IMG/VR virus record: IMGVR_UViG_3300046463_000343
Coordinates: 1-44,500 of that record
Direction: 5' to 3' (one strand)
DNA length: 44,500 nucleotides
DNA from: a virus
The position numbers and the translations under genes are program-made. The stretch's first letter is position 1, and every line of letters begins with the position of its first letter. This document shows, piece by piece, positions 22,104-28,493 of this stretch. The notes beneath the pieces were generated by a model. The model was given only the letters and a program-made list of their open reading frames with translations. It was not told the origin of the DNA and made no database searches.

Positions 22104-22120
22104 GTCGGGGCGCAACGGTA

Positions 22121-22200
22121 CGCCGCCGTACCCGCGGATACGGCGGCGCCCGGAGCCCTAGCCGGCGGCACGCTGGGGGCAGTGGCCGCCGGCCGGGCTC
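22121..22200 (-). terminator. Two consecutive hairpins, putative terminator region
   Basis: Arms 22153-22169/22185-22200 (imperfect) and 22121-22130/22139-22148 (perfect 10 bases), between the stop at 22237 and promoter element D. No T-tract. This fills most of the 206-base gap 22031-22236. Confidence 0.55.
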
Positions 22201-22236
22201 TGCCGGTTCGAGGTGAGGGAGCACCCCTGCCGGCTC

Positions 22237-22908
22237 CTAGCCCGGAAGCGTGTTGCTGCCTCCGGTGATCTGCGCGAGTAGGTCCCTGTTCGCCTGGCGG
22301 AGCTGCCCGATGGTCCGGGCCCGGCGGAGAAGCTTGCCCGTGAGTACCCGGTTCCGGAGGAGTAGCCTCATGCGCTCGCGGTGCTCGCGGTGGAACATCC
22401 CCCAGATCTGCATGGGATCCTTGAGCGGACTCACCCGGCGGAGCGCGCGTACCTGGTCCTCCAGCTCCCAGATGCGCTGCTGCCGTTCGGCGTTGACCGA
22501 CCGTAGCTGGTGGATCGTGGCCGCCTCCATGCCGGGCCCGTCCCATGCCGTGCCGTCGTTCACATCCACCCGGATGCGCTCCGGGTCGCCGTCGATCGTG
22601 ACCAGCATCTTCCCGTCAACGGTGGAGCGCTGGACCATCACCTCGACGTCGCCGTGGGCGATGGCGCACGCCTCGTGCGCGATGAGCTCCCCGTCGTCGT
22701 ACTGTGCCGGGATGTATGCGGCCGGTATGCCGCGGGCCGTGGTGTCCGTGTCGCTGACATGTATGGCCGCGATCTCTAGCGCCCGTTCGAGCTGCTCCTC
22801 GTAGCCCTGCAGCGTGTCGTACTGCCCGATTCCCCGGGATGATTCGAGGATGCCGCCGATGATCCGGTGAAGCTCCTGCGCTTCCGTATGGCTGGCTGTT
22901 TCCGTCAT
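22237..22908 (-). CDS. Hypothetical protein with C-terminal coiled coil, 223 residues
   Basis: Starts at ATG 22908 with GGAGGGAGAG upstream. The N-terminal part is helical (EAQELHRIIGGILESS), the middle beta-rich (EVMVQRSTVDGKMLVTIDGD), and residues about 150-215 form a long charged helix (VNAERQQRIWELEDQVRALR, then REHRERMRLLLRNRVLTGKL) with coiled-coil character. No enzyme motif. Two hairpins follow its stop. Function unknown. Confidence 0.76.
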   Translation of the reverse strand: MTETASHTEAQELHRIIGGILESSRGIGQYDTLQGYEEQLERALEIAAIHVSDTDTTARGIPAAYIPAQYDDGELIAHEACAIAHGDVEVMVQRSTVDGKMLVTIDGDPERIRVDVNDGTAWDGPGMEAATIHQLRSVNAERQQRIWELEDQVRALRRVSPLKDPMQIWGMFHREHRERMRLLLRNRVLTGKLLRRARTIGQLRQANRDLLAQITGGSNTLPG

Positions 22909-23072
22909 GCTGTCTCTCCCTCCGTGTGCTCCAGTGCCGCTTTGGCTTGTGTCTTGGTTTGGAATCCCCCGAACGTGACTGCCCCGCAGGTTTCGCACCG
23001 TGCCGCGTAGCCCTTGGCCTCGCCCTGGTTGCCCGATGTGCCACGCTCGAACGCTACCGTCTGGTGCTTCAT
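22905..23072 (-). CDS. Zinc-ribbon-like mini-protein, 55 residues
   Basis: MKHQTVAFERGTSGNQGEAK then ARCETCGAVTFGGFQTKTQA and a helix. One CxxC knuckle followed by a strand and an Ala-rich helix is a common phage pattern. ATGA overlaps on both sides. Function unknown. Confidence 0.7.
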   Translation of the reverse strand: MKHQTVAFERGTSGNQGEAKGYAARCETCGAVTFGGFQTKTQAKAALEHTEGETA

Positions 23073-23266
23073 TCCGTCTCTCCTCCGGTGTGCTCCTGCT
23101 TGGGCTCGAGTTCGGCCTCGAGCCGTACCATTTCTGCGTCAGCGTGCGCGAAGTCGGCTAGGTCTGCCGTGGTGGCGGTGCGCCCGATCATGACGACGCG
23201 GGTGACGCGGACGGCGGCCGTGTTGCGGCGCTGACGGGCCTTCTCCCAGTCCTCGTGCGTACTCAC
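23069..23266 (-). CDS. Hypothetical protein, 65 residues
   Basis: Starts at GTG 23266: MSTHEDWEKARQRRNTAAVR, then VTRVVMIGRTATTADLADFA and an acidic helix ending KQEHTGGETE. Probably helical with a basic first half. Coupled on both sides. Function unknown. Confidence 0.7.
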   Translation of the reverse strand: MSTHEDWEKARQRRNTAAVRVTRVVMIGRTATTADLADFAHADAEMVRLEAELEPKQEHTGGETE

Positions 23267-23460
23267 CGGCGCTTGTCCTCGATCGTGCCGAGCGGGTAGA
23301 TCGGCGGGTGCTCGATGTCGTGTGTGTAGTCGCAGCCGTCCTCGACGCAGGCGTAGCGGGTGATTGCCCGCCATCCCGTGTAGGCGATGGCGAGTGTGTG
23401 GTGGCCGCAGGCCGGGCACGCCGCGCGTGGCGGCTCTGTCGTCTCTACTGTTCCTGTCAT
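23263..23460 (-). CDS. Zinc-ribbon protein, 65 residues
   Basis: MTGTVETTEPPRAACPACGH, then ITRYACVEDGCDYTHDIEHP. CPACG and CVEDGC provide four cysteines in a classical two-knuckle zinc ribbon. It may bind nucleic acid or protein. Coupled to neighbours by ATGA and GTGA overlaps. Confidence 0.75.
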   Translation of the reverse strand: MTGTVETTEPPRAACPACGHHTLAIAYTGWRAITRYACVEDGCDYTHDIEHPPIYPLGTIEDKRR

Positions 23461-23873
23461 GCGTTCAGCTCCTCAATGGTTGCCATGAACTTAGCCGCGT
23501 AGCTGGTGTCCGTGGTGCGGTGGTCGATGTCGTCCAGCCATGCCTCGACTACTTCCGTTGCCTTCGGGAAACGGTTCTGGAGCTCGGTATCGATGACCCA
23601 GTACAAGGCGTTTTTCGTCGTCGGGAGCGTCGCGTAGTCGAGCGCTTCAAGGTCGCGGTAGTCCTTGAGGAGGGCCTCCGTCGTTGTGACCTTCGCGAGG
23701 GCCTCCAGCCGGTGCCGGTACTCCGTGGTCATCGCGAGGAGGACGATGGTCTCCGCCTCTTCGCGGTCGGTCTTTGCCCCGAGGGTGTCGAGTGCCTGCA
23801 TCATCATGCCCGTAGGCATGGCCTTGATTTTGGCGGTGAGCTTCTGCTTCGCCGTGGTTCCTGTGGTGCTCAT
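23457..23873 (-). CDS. Helical hypothetical protein, 138 residues
   Basis: MSTTGTTAKQKLTAKIKAMP, then MMMQALDTLGAKTDREEAET and a run of helices to the end (ATEVVEAWLDDIDHRTTDTS). The Lys/Thr-rich basic start and acidic rest recall small regulatory proteins, but no family was recognised. Its stop overlaps the next ATG. Confidence 0.74.
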   Translation of the reverse strand: MSTTGTTAKQKLTAKIKAMPTGMMMQALDTLGAKTDREEAETIVLLAMTTEYRHRLEALAKVTTTEALLKDYRDLEALDYATLPTTKNALYWVIDTELQNRFPKATEVVEAWLDDIDHRTTDTSYAAKFMATIEELNA

Positions 23874-23875
23874 GT

Positions 23876-24055
23876 CTACTTACCTACCCATTCCGGCTTA
23901 GTCGTTTCGGTGGCGAGGCCCGTTGCGAGCTCGAGCTCGGCCTGAGCCATGGGGACCCGGAAGGCCCGGAATGCGTGGCGGCTGAAAAACCAGGCCTGCC
24001 GCTGTCCCTTCTTTGTAGTGGTGAACCAGATCTCGCGGGGCGTCTTCGTTGCCAT
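23876..24055 (-). CDS. Hypothetical basic protein, 59 residues
   Basis: Starts at ATG 24055: MATKTPREIWFTTTKKGQRQ, then AWFFSRHAFRAFRVPMAQAE. Basic, aromatic-rich strands followed by a helix. A nucleic-acid-binding role is possible but not shown. Function unknown. Confidence 0.7.
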   Translation of the reverse strand: MATKTPREIWFTTTKKGQRQAWFFSRHAFRAFRVPMAQAELELATGLATETTKPEWVGK

Positions 24056-24059
24056 GGTC

Positions 24060-24254
24060 TTAGGCCTTCGGGGTCCAGATGCCCACAACCTTGCCGGCGG
24101 GGTAGTGCTGCACCCGCGGGCTGTTGTTCCACTTCGCGTCCACGGTGCCGTCCTCGTGGACCTCGATGTTCGTGAGGCGGGACTTGCTGCTCGTGCGGTC
24201 CCCAACCTGGAGTTCGGTAGCCGGTACGGTGGTGAAGTTCTCGAAGTTGCTCAT
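24060..24254 (-). CDS. Hypothetical small beta protein, 64 residues
   Basis: MSNFENFTTVPATELQVGDR, then LTNIEVHEDGTVDAKWNNSP and YPAGKVVGIWTPKA. VGDR followed by strands looks like a small barrel. It is the first gene behind promoter element E, with ribosome site AGGGAGAG in a leader shared with elements D and F. Function unknown. Confidence 0.73.
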   Translation of the reverse strand: MSNFENFTTVPATELQVGDRTSSKSRLTNIEVHEDGTVDAKWNNSPRVQHYPAGKVVGIWTPKA

Positions 24255-24299
24255 TGGATTCTCTCCCTAGAATCGTTCGCCCTTGGTGGCGATAAATCA

Positions 24300-24316
24300 A
24301 GCATAACCTAGGTTTC
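24300..24316 (-). promoter_or_regulatory. Promoter/operator element E
   Basis: GAAACCTAGGTTATGCT with -10 TATGCT (24300-24305). No good -35 hexamer was seen, but A-rich sequence lies upstream. Predicted start 24293, followed by a TCGCC/GGCGA hairpin and leader to ATG 24254. Confidence 0.75.
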
Positions 24317-24363
24317 GATCGTTGGGTGACCGTTCCCGAAAGTTTCTCGAAAAAGTTTTCCGC

Positions 24364-25560
24364 CTACCGTCCCGGGCCCACCTGGTCCGGTGAAATGCCC
24401 AGCATCATTGCCGCCTCGACAAGCTCCTGGCCCGGGGTCCACGCCTGTTCCGCGAGGAGGCCCGGCCGTACCTTGGCCCGGAGTTTCCCGACCACGATCG
24501 CCGCTCCTCCGGTGCGGTCCGGTTCCCGTAGCTGCTTCCCCGCAATGATGTCGTCGAGGTCCCCGAGGGTGTAGCCGGCCGCCTCGATGCCGGCGGCGCC
24601 GGTGCCGGAGACGAGCCGGCCGAGGGCCTCCATGTCGTAGGATGCGAGATCGCTTGCGCGGTTGTCCACGAGCACGATCCGCTTCTCTGTGTCTGCGTCC
24701 GCGTCCACCCATGAAACGCCGATGCGCTCCCACCCGAGCTGCTTCGCTGCTTCCATGAGGTGATTACCCGCGAGGACCCTGTTGTTCCGCTTGTTCACCA
24801 CGATCGGCCGGTACTGCCCATGGATCCGGAGTAGGCCCGTGAGCATCCCAACGTCACCCTGGCGCGGGTTCCCCGGGTACGGTACAAGGTCCCGGATGAG
24901 CGCCCACGCCGTGCTCACCGTGTTCGGGGCCGCAGTGGTGGTGCTGATCTCCTCGACCAGCCCCAGCCGTGTGAGCATGACGTCCACGGCGTCTGCCTGC
25001 GCCCGCGGGAGCGTACCCCTCCACGCCTCGTACGCGGCTGGGCTGATGCTGCCCCGGGCCGTGCCCATCTGGAAGCTCAGCGGCTTCGCCTGCGGCGGCG
25101 GTGCCGGCTCGGCGTCGTCGCGCTCGCCGTCGTCCTGGCCGCGGTCCGGGTTGAATGCGTCGAGGTCGATGTCCGGGAGCTCGAAGTCCTCTTGGGTGTA
25201 GCCCGTGCCGAGAAGATCCGGGAGGCCGGCCGCGAGCTCGAACGCTGCTGCCGGGTCGGTATACCCGGCGTCGGACGCGCGGTTGTCCGCGAGCATGATC
25301 TGGACCGCCTGAGCCTCCGTGCAGTCCGTGAACGTCACGCCGATGCTCGCCCACCCCAGCTTGCGGGCTGCCTTCCACGTGTGCGTACCGGCGAGGATAT
25401 GCCCCGTCGGCCGGTGGACGAGGATTGGTTTGTACTGGCTGTTCGTCCGGAGGCTCTCCGTGATGACCGCGACGTTCCCGCGGCGGGCGTTGCCGGGGTG
25501 CGGCCGGATGCTCCCAATAGGGACCTGCTCGGCGTCTACCCGGATGTTCTCGGCGCTCAT
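24364..25560 (-). CDS. Tandem ParB-like protein 3 (two ParB-like domains)
   Basis: 398 residues with two ParB-like domains. The first (about 8-120) shows IRPHPGNARRGNVAVITESL, SQYKPILVHRPTGHILAGTH and IMLADNRASDAGYTD. The second (about 222-335) shows LVPYPGNPRQGDVGMLTGLL, GQYRPIVVNKRNN, VLAGNHLMEAAKQLGW and IVLVDNRASDLASYD. An acidic linker (GQDDGERDDAEPAPPP) and a helical segment separate them. With the two single-domain proteins this gives four related domains in about 6 kb. Function unknown; an architecture of two domains in one chain suggests a pseudo-dimer. Confidence 0.85.
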   Translation of the reverse strand: MSAENIRVDAEQVPIGSIRPHPGNARRGNVAVITESLRTNSQYKPILVHRPTGHILAGTHTWKAARKLGWASIGVTFTDCTEAQAVQIMLADNRASDAGYTDPAAAFELAAGLPDLLGTGYTQEDFELPDIDLDAFNPDRGQDDGERDDAEPAPPPQAKPLSFQMGTARGSISPAAYEAWRGTLPRAQADAVDVMLTRLGLVEEISTTTAAPNTVSTAWALIRDLVPYPGNPRQGDVGMLTGLLRIHGQYRPIVVNKRNNRVLAGNHLMEAAKQLGWERIGVSWVDADADTEKRIVLVDNRASDLASYDMEALGRLVSGTGAAGIEAAGYTLGDLDDIIAGKQLREPDRTGGAAIVVGKLRAKVRPGLLAEQAWTPGQELVEAAMMLGISPDQVGPGR

Positions 25561-25880
25561 CTGATGACGTGCTTCACTCGCTCGCAGAATCCGGTGATGA
25601 GGTGGGCGCCGGTCGGTGATGATTTGCGGGTGGAGTAGTGGATTGTGACCTGACGGGCGTCCGCGTAAATGCTGTGGACCTCATTCGGGTCAAACCCTAG
25701 GAGCCTGGCGATCTCCCCGAGCGTCTCGCGACTGACCGTCGCGTCCTCGATGGTGAGGGGTGCCTGCGGCTCCCAGACAATTTCGTCCGGTTCGCCGGGG
25801 TGCTTGATGCAGTACTCTCCGGATTTGGAACCGAACTTCGTGATGTCTCGCGTCTGGACGTAGCGCTCTTCGTTTTCCAT
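25557..25880 (-). CDS. GYDP-module protein, 107 residues
   Basis: Starts at ATG 25880, six bases after TACACT. A GTG at 25901 is a less likely alternative. The N-terminal half is beta-rich (FGSKSGEYCIKHPGEPDEIV). Residues about 57-91 carry one module ETLGEIARLLGFDPNEVHSI then QVTIHYST, related to the two modules in the protein at 11855-12247. The C-terminus is basic. A perfect 17-base inverted repeat lies upstream. Its stop overlaps the tandem ParB-like gene. Confidence 0.74.
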   Translation of the reverse strand: MENEERYVQTRDITKFGSKSGEYCIKHPGEPDEIVWEPQAPLTIEDATVSRETLGEIARLLGFDPNEVHSIYADARQVTIHYSTRKSSPTGAHLITGFCERVKHVIR

Positions 25881-25892
25881 ACCCTTAGTGTA
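25881..25892 (-). promoter_or_regulatory. Leaderless -10 box TACACT
   Basis: TACACT six bases before ATG 25880, downstream of the 17-base inverted repeat. AAGGG directly before the ATG is too close for a normal ribosome site. Confidence 0.45.
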
Positions 25893-25904
25893 CTGGGGCA
25901 CGAA

Positions 25905-25944
25905 AGAGCCCCGGCCACGTAAGGGAGTACGTGGCCGGGGCTCT
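25905..25944 (-). terminator. Perfect 17-base inverted repeat, putative terminator
   Basis: Arms 25905-25921 and 25928-25944 pair perfectly around a six-base loop. It lies after the stop at 25988 and before the box driving the gene at 25880. Only TTT follows the stem on the minus strand. Confidence 0.65.
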
Positions 25945-25987
25945 GGTCGGTGCTGCCCCGGGGTCTCACGGCCGGAGTAGCTGGTCT

Positions 25988-26212
25988 TTACCCTACACGG
26001 GGTGCGGGGTCATACGGTAGCCCGTCTGCGGTCCGGAATGATTCCGGCCGGGCGTGATCGAGGTGGAAGATTTTCGTACCGTAGCGGATGGCTGCGGAGA
26101 CCCTGCCGGAGGCATAATTCCTGCAGCAGGTGCAGTCCCGGATTTCGATGACGTCGGCGCCCCGAACCTCTTCGAGACTGCCCTCGTACGTCATGCCCAG
26201 CGGTGTTGCCAT
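25988..26212 (-). CDS. Hypothetical Cys-containing protein, 74 residues
   Basis: MATPLGMTYEGSLEEVRGAD, then EIRDCTCCRNYASGRVSAAI and a C-terminal HLDHARPESFRT segment. A CxCC cluster and histidines could hold a metal. It ends the operon behind promoter element F, before a hairpin. Function unknown. Confidence 0.7.
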   Translation of the reverse strand: MATPLGMTYEGSLEEVRGADVIEIRDCTCCRNYASGRVSAAIRYGTKIFHLDHARPESFRTADGLPYDPAPRVG

Positions 26213-26224
26213 GGCCTTACTCTC

Positions 26225-26509
26225 CTATGCTTTCGAGGTATGCCTGACCGTGATGGTGACCTGTGCGCTCGCTGCCTTGAGGCCGAGGCCTGAGCTCTGG
26301 CGGGTGCCGTCATGGAACTCAACAACGGCGTCGAAGGTGCGGATTTCGCGGATGGTTGCGGGCTCCCACCATTCGGTGAGGACGATGCTGCGGGCGTCGG
26401 TGGTGACGCGCTTGGCGCTGACCTCCATGCCGACGGTGAGGTTCTCTGCCTCTACCCGCGCGGCCCACTCGTTGGCCCGTTCCTGGTTCTTTTTGCTGAG
26501 CTTTACCAT
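26225..26509 (-). CDS. Hypothetical protein, 94 residues
   Basis: Starts at ATG 26509: MVKLSKKNQERANEWAARVE, a basic helix, then small-barrel-like strands (LTVGMEVSAKRVTTDARSIV, ATIREIRTFDAVVEFHDGTR). First gene behind promoter element F. The combination of helix and barrel is similar to other first genes behind elements D and E. Function unknown. Confidence 0.74.
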   Translation of the reverse strand: MVKLSKKNQERANEWAARVEAENLTVGMEVSAKRVTTDARSIVLTEWWEPATIREIRTFDAVVEFHDGTRQSSGLGLKAASAQVTITVRHTSKA

Positions 26510-26552
26510 GGTGTCTCTCCCTAGACTCCGTTCGGCTTGTGCCGATAGATAA

Positions 26553-26581
26553 ACCATAACCTAGGTTTCGATTCCTGACAA
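26553..26581 (-). promoter_or_regulatory. Promoter/operator element F with -35 box
   Basis: -35 TTGTCA (26576-26581), 17-base spacer, -10 TATGGT (26553-26558). Core and leader are nearly identical to element D, suggesting duplication of the promoter-leader unit. Predicted start 26546; first gene at 26509. Confidence 0.8.
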
Positions 26582-26588
26582 CTGCTGG

Positions 26589-28493
26589 CTAGGCTGCCTT
26601 CTCCGCGAGCTTCACCACAAGGTCCTGCAGGATGCTCCCACCCCCGGTCTCGTCGCGCTCGATACCGTCCACCACCCCGTCGACCTCCTTCCGTTTGTGC
26701 TCGATCAGTTCCGCGATGTCGTAGTCAATCGTGCCCTCCGTCAGCATGAGCCAGCCCGTGACGTCGCTGTCCTGGCCGCGGCGGTGGAACCGGTCGAGTA
26801 CCTGGTCCATGCCGCCCGGTGTCCAGCCCTGCTCGACTATGAGCGCGTTTGATGCTGCGGTGAGTGTAATGCCTAGGCCGGCTGCTTTGATCTGCCCCAC
26901 GAAAACTCTGGTCTTGGAATCCTCTTGGAATGCCCGGACCGCTGCGTCCTTTTGTGTCTCGGATAGTTTGCCGTTGTGCGTGACCGCCTTGAGTGCTGTG
27001 GCGAGCGGCTCCATGATGTCATGGTGCCACCCAAAGATCCCCAGCTTGGCCGTGGCGTCGCCGTCGAGGAACGTCTTCGCCCAATCCACCGCCGCTTTGT
27101 GCTTGGCCCTGGCTGCCAGCTTCTTGAGGTGTGTGATCGCGACAAGGTGCTGCGCGGCCTCCGCCCGGAGCTCCGCCTTCCACGCCGCCTCTTGCGCCTC
27201 CACGCTGCTGTTCCCTGCCCGGAGTGCCGCCTCTTCTGCCCGCTTCCCCAGGTACTCGACGATGTTCGCCTCAGCGTGCCGGTACTCGACCATGATGCGC
27301 GGGTCTCCCTCGACCACGATCGGGGCCCAGCGGCGCTCCGGGGCGCCCTTCCAGACGTCGACCTTGTTCCGGCGGACGTAGCATGTTGCTCGCATGTCGC
27401 GGTTCAGTGCGACGTTCCTGCCCGCGTACTTGGCCTTCGCTTTCTTCCCGCCGAAGTCTTCGAGCCGGCCGACGGCCTCGATCTGCGTCCACACCTCGGC
27501 CTGTTTGTTTTCTATCGGGGTGCCCGACAGGCACAGCCGTGCCGTGTCCTGCTCTTGCGGGACCCTTTCGAACAGTTCCAGTGTTGCCCGGGTTCGCATG
27601 ATGGCGGGATTTTTGATGAGGTGCGACTCGTCCGCGACGGCGCCGCGCGGCGTCGGAAGGATCGGCAGCCATGCGTCGAGGATGTCGTAATTGATGATCG
27701 TGATATCTGCCCATGCGAGCGGCTCCTGGGCTTTCCGCCCCGACAGGACCTGGACCGTCGCGTACGGGAGCGCCCGTTCCGCCTCGCGGCGCCAGTTCCG
27801 TTTCAGTGATGCCGGCACGACGATGACGGCGGGCATGGCCTGGAGCTGGTGGATCACCCCGAGCGCCTGGGCCGTCTTCCCCACCCCCGGCTCGTCCCCG
27901 ATGATGCCCCGCCCGGCCGCGTGCCGCACCATGTACTCGATCCCTGCCCGCTGGTAGTCGTAAGGCTCCAGCCCGAAACCGTCCCGGAGCTGGTAGTCGG
28001 TGTCGCCGGCGGCGCTCGCCGTGATCCGGAGCGCCTCCGCCTTACCCTGCTCGATCCGGAGCATGGCCTCCATACTGACAACCGCGTCGACCTTGGCCGC
28101 CCATGCCGCGAGCCGGAGCGCAGCCTCCCCTGGGACCACCCAGCAGCGGGCCGGCTGGAACCAGCTCGCGCCCTTCATGCTGGCGATGCCGGCGCCGAGC
28201 GTCTGGTCCGCGAAGTCGTACCGGACCTCGAAATGGGTGCCCGTGTAGTGGAGCTTCGGTTTCTCCGCCACCCGGAGGAGGCGGACGCGGGCCTGCCCTT
28301 TCATGCCGAGCCGGAACTCGTCCGCGAACTCCCGGACCGCGGCGGCCTGGTGTATCGGCACCATCCATCCTTTGAGCTCCAGGCTGTACGCCCGGCCGGG
28401 CAGCCGCGTGGCCGCCCGGACGAGTGTGCTGTCGAATCCCTCGAACCGGATGATGAATGAGCCGCGCTCGACCGTCACCGTTCCTGCGGTCAT
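26589..28493 (-). CDS. SNF2-family (SMARCAL1-like) DNA helicase/annealing ATPase
   Basis: 634 residues from ATG 28493 (ATGA overlap with the methyltransferase stop). Two N-terminal HARP-like modules (GFDSTLVRAATRLPG to WMVP; then FEVRYDFADQTLG to CWVVP) precede the motor: motif I IGDEPGVGKT (198-207), VVPASLKRNW, DESH (288-291), LCLSGTP, and C-terminal motif VI QVLDRFHRRGQ. SMARCAL1-type enzymes anneal or remodel forked DNA. It is likely to serve phage replication or recombination. The adjoining methyltransferase could also suggest a role linked with modified DNA, which is inference. Confidence 0.88.
   Translation of the reverse strand: MTAGTVTVERGSFIIRFEGFDSTLVRAATRLPGRAYSLELKGWMVPIHQAAAVREFADEFRLGMKGQARVRLLRVAEKPKLHYTGTHFEVRYDFADQTLGAGIASMKGASWFQPARCWVVPGEAALRLAAWAAKVDAVVSMEAMLRIEQGKAEALRITASAAGDTDYQLRDGFGLEPYDYQRAGIEYMVRHAAGRGIIGDEPGVGKTAQALGVIHQLQAMPAVIVVPASLKRNWRREAERALPYATVQVLSGRKAQEPLAWADITIINYDILDAWLPILPTPRGAVADESHLIKNPAIMRTRATLELFERVPQEQDTARLCLSGTPIENKQAEVWTQIEAVGRLEDFGGKKAKAKYAGRNVALNRDMRATCYVRRNKVDVWKGAPERRWAPIVVEGDPRIMVEYRHAEANIVEYLGKRAEEAALRAGNSSVEAQEAAWKAELRAEAAQHLVAITHLKKLAARAKHKAAVDWAKTFLDGDATAKLGIFGWHHDIMEPLATALKAVTHNGKLSETQKDAAVRAFQEDSKTRVFVGQIKAAGLGITLTAASNALIVEQGWTPGGMDQVLDRFHRRGQDSDVTGWLMLTEGTIDYDIAELIEHKRKEVDGVVDGIERDETGGGSILQDLVVKLAEKAA

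Noticed and set aside
22042-22224. 60-codon minus-strand frame in the gap before promoter element D
   Set aside because: Arg/Pro-rich, crosses two hairpins and the promoter, and has no ribosome site. The gap is better explained as terminator plus promoter.
25881-25901. GTG 25901 as start of the GYDP-module gene
   Set aside because: The ATG at 25880 has a -10-like box at the six-base distance seen elsewhere; the extra seven residues would be encoded by the promoter.
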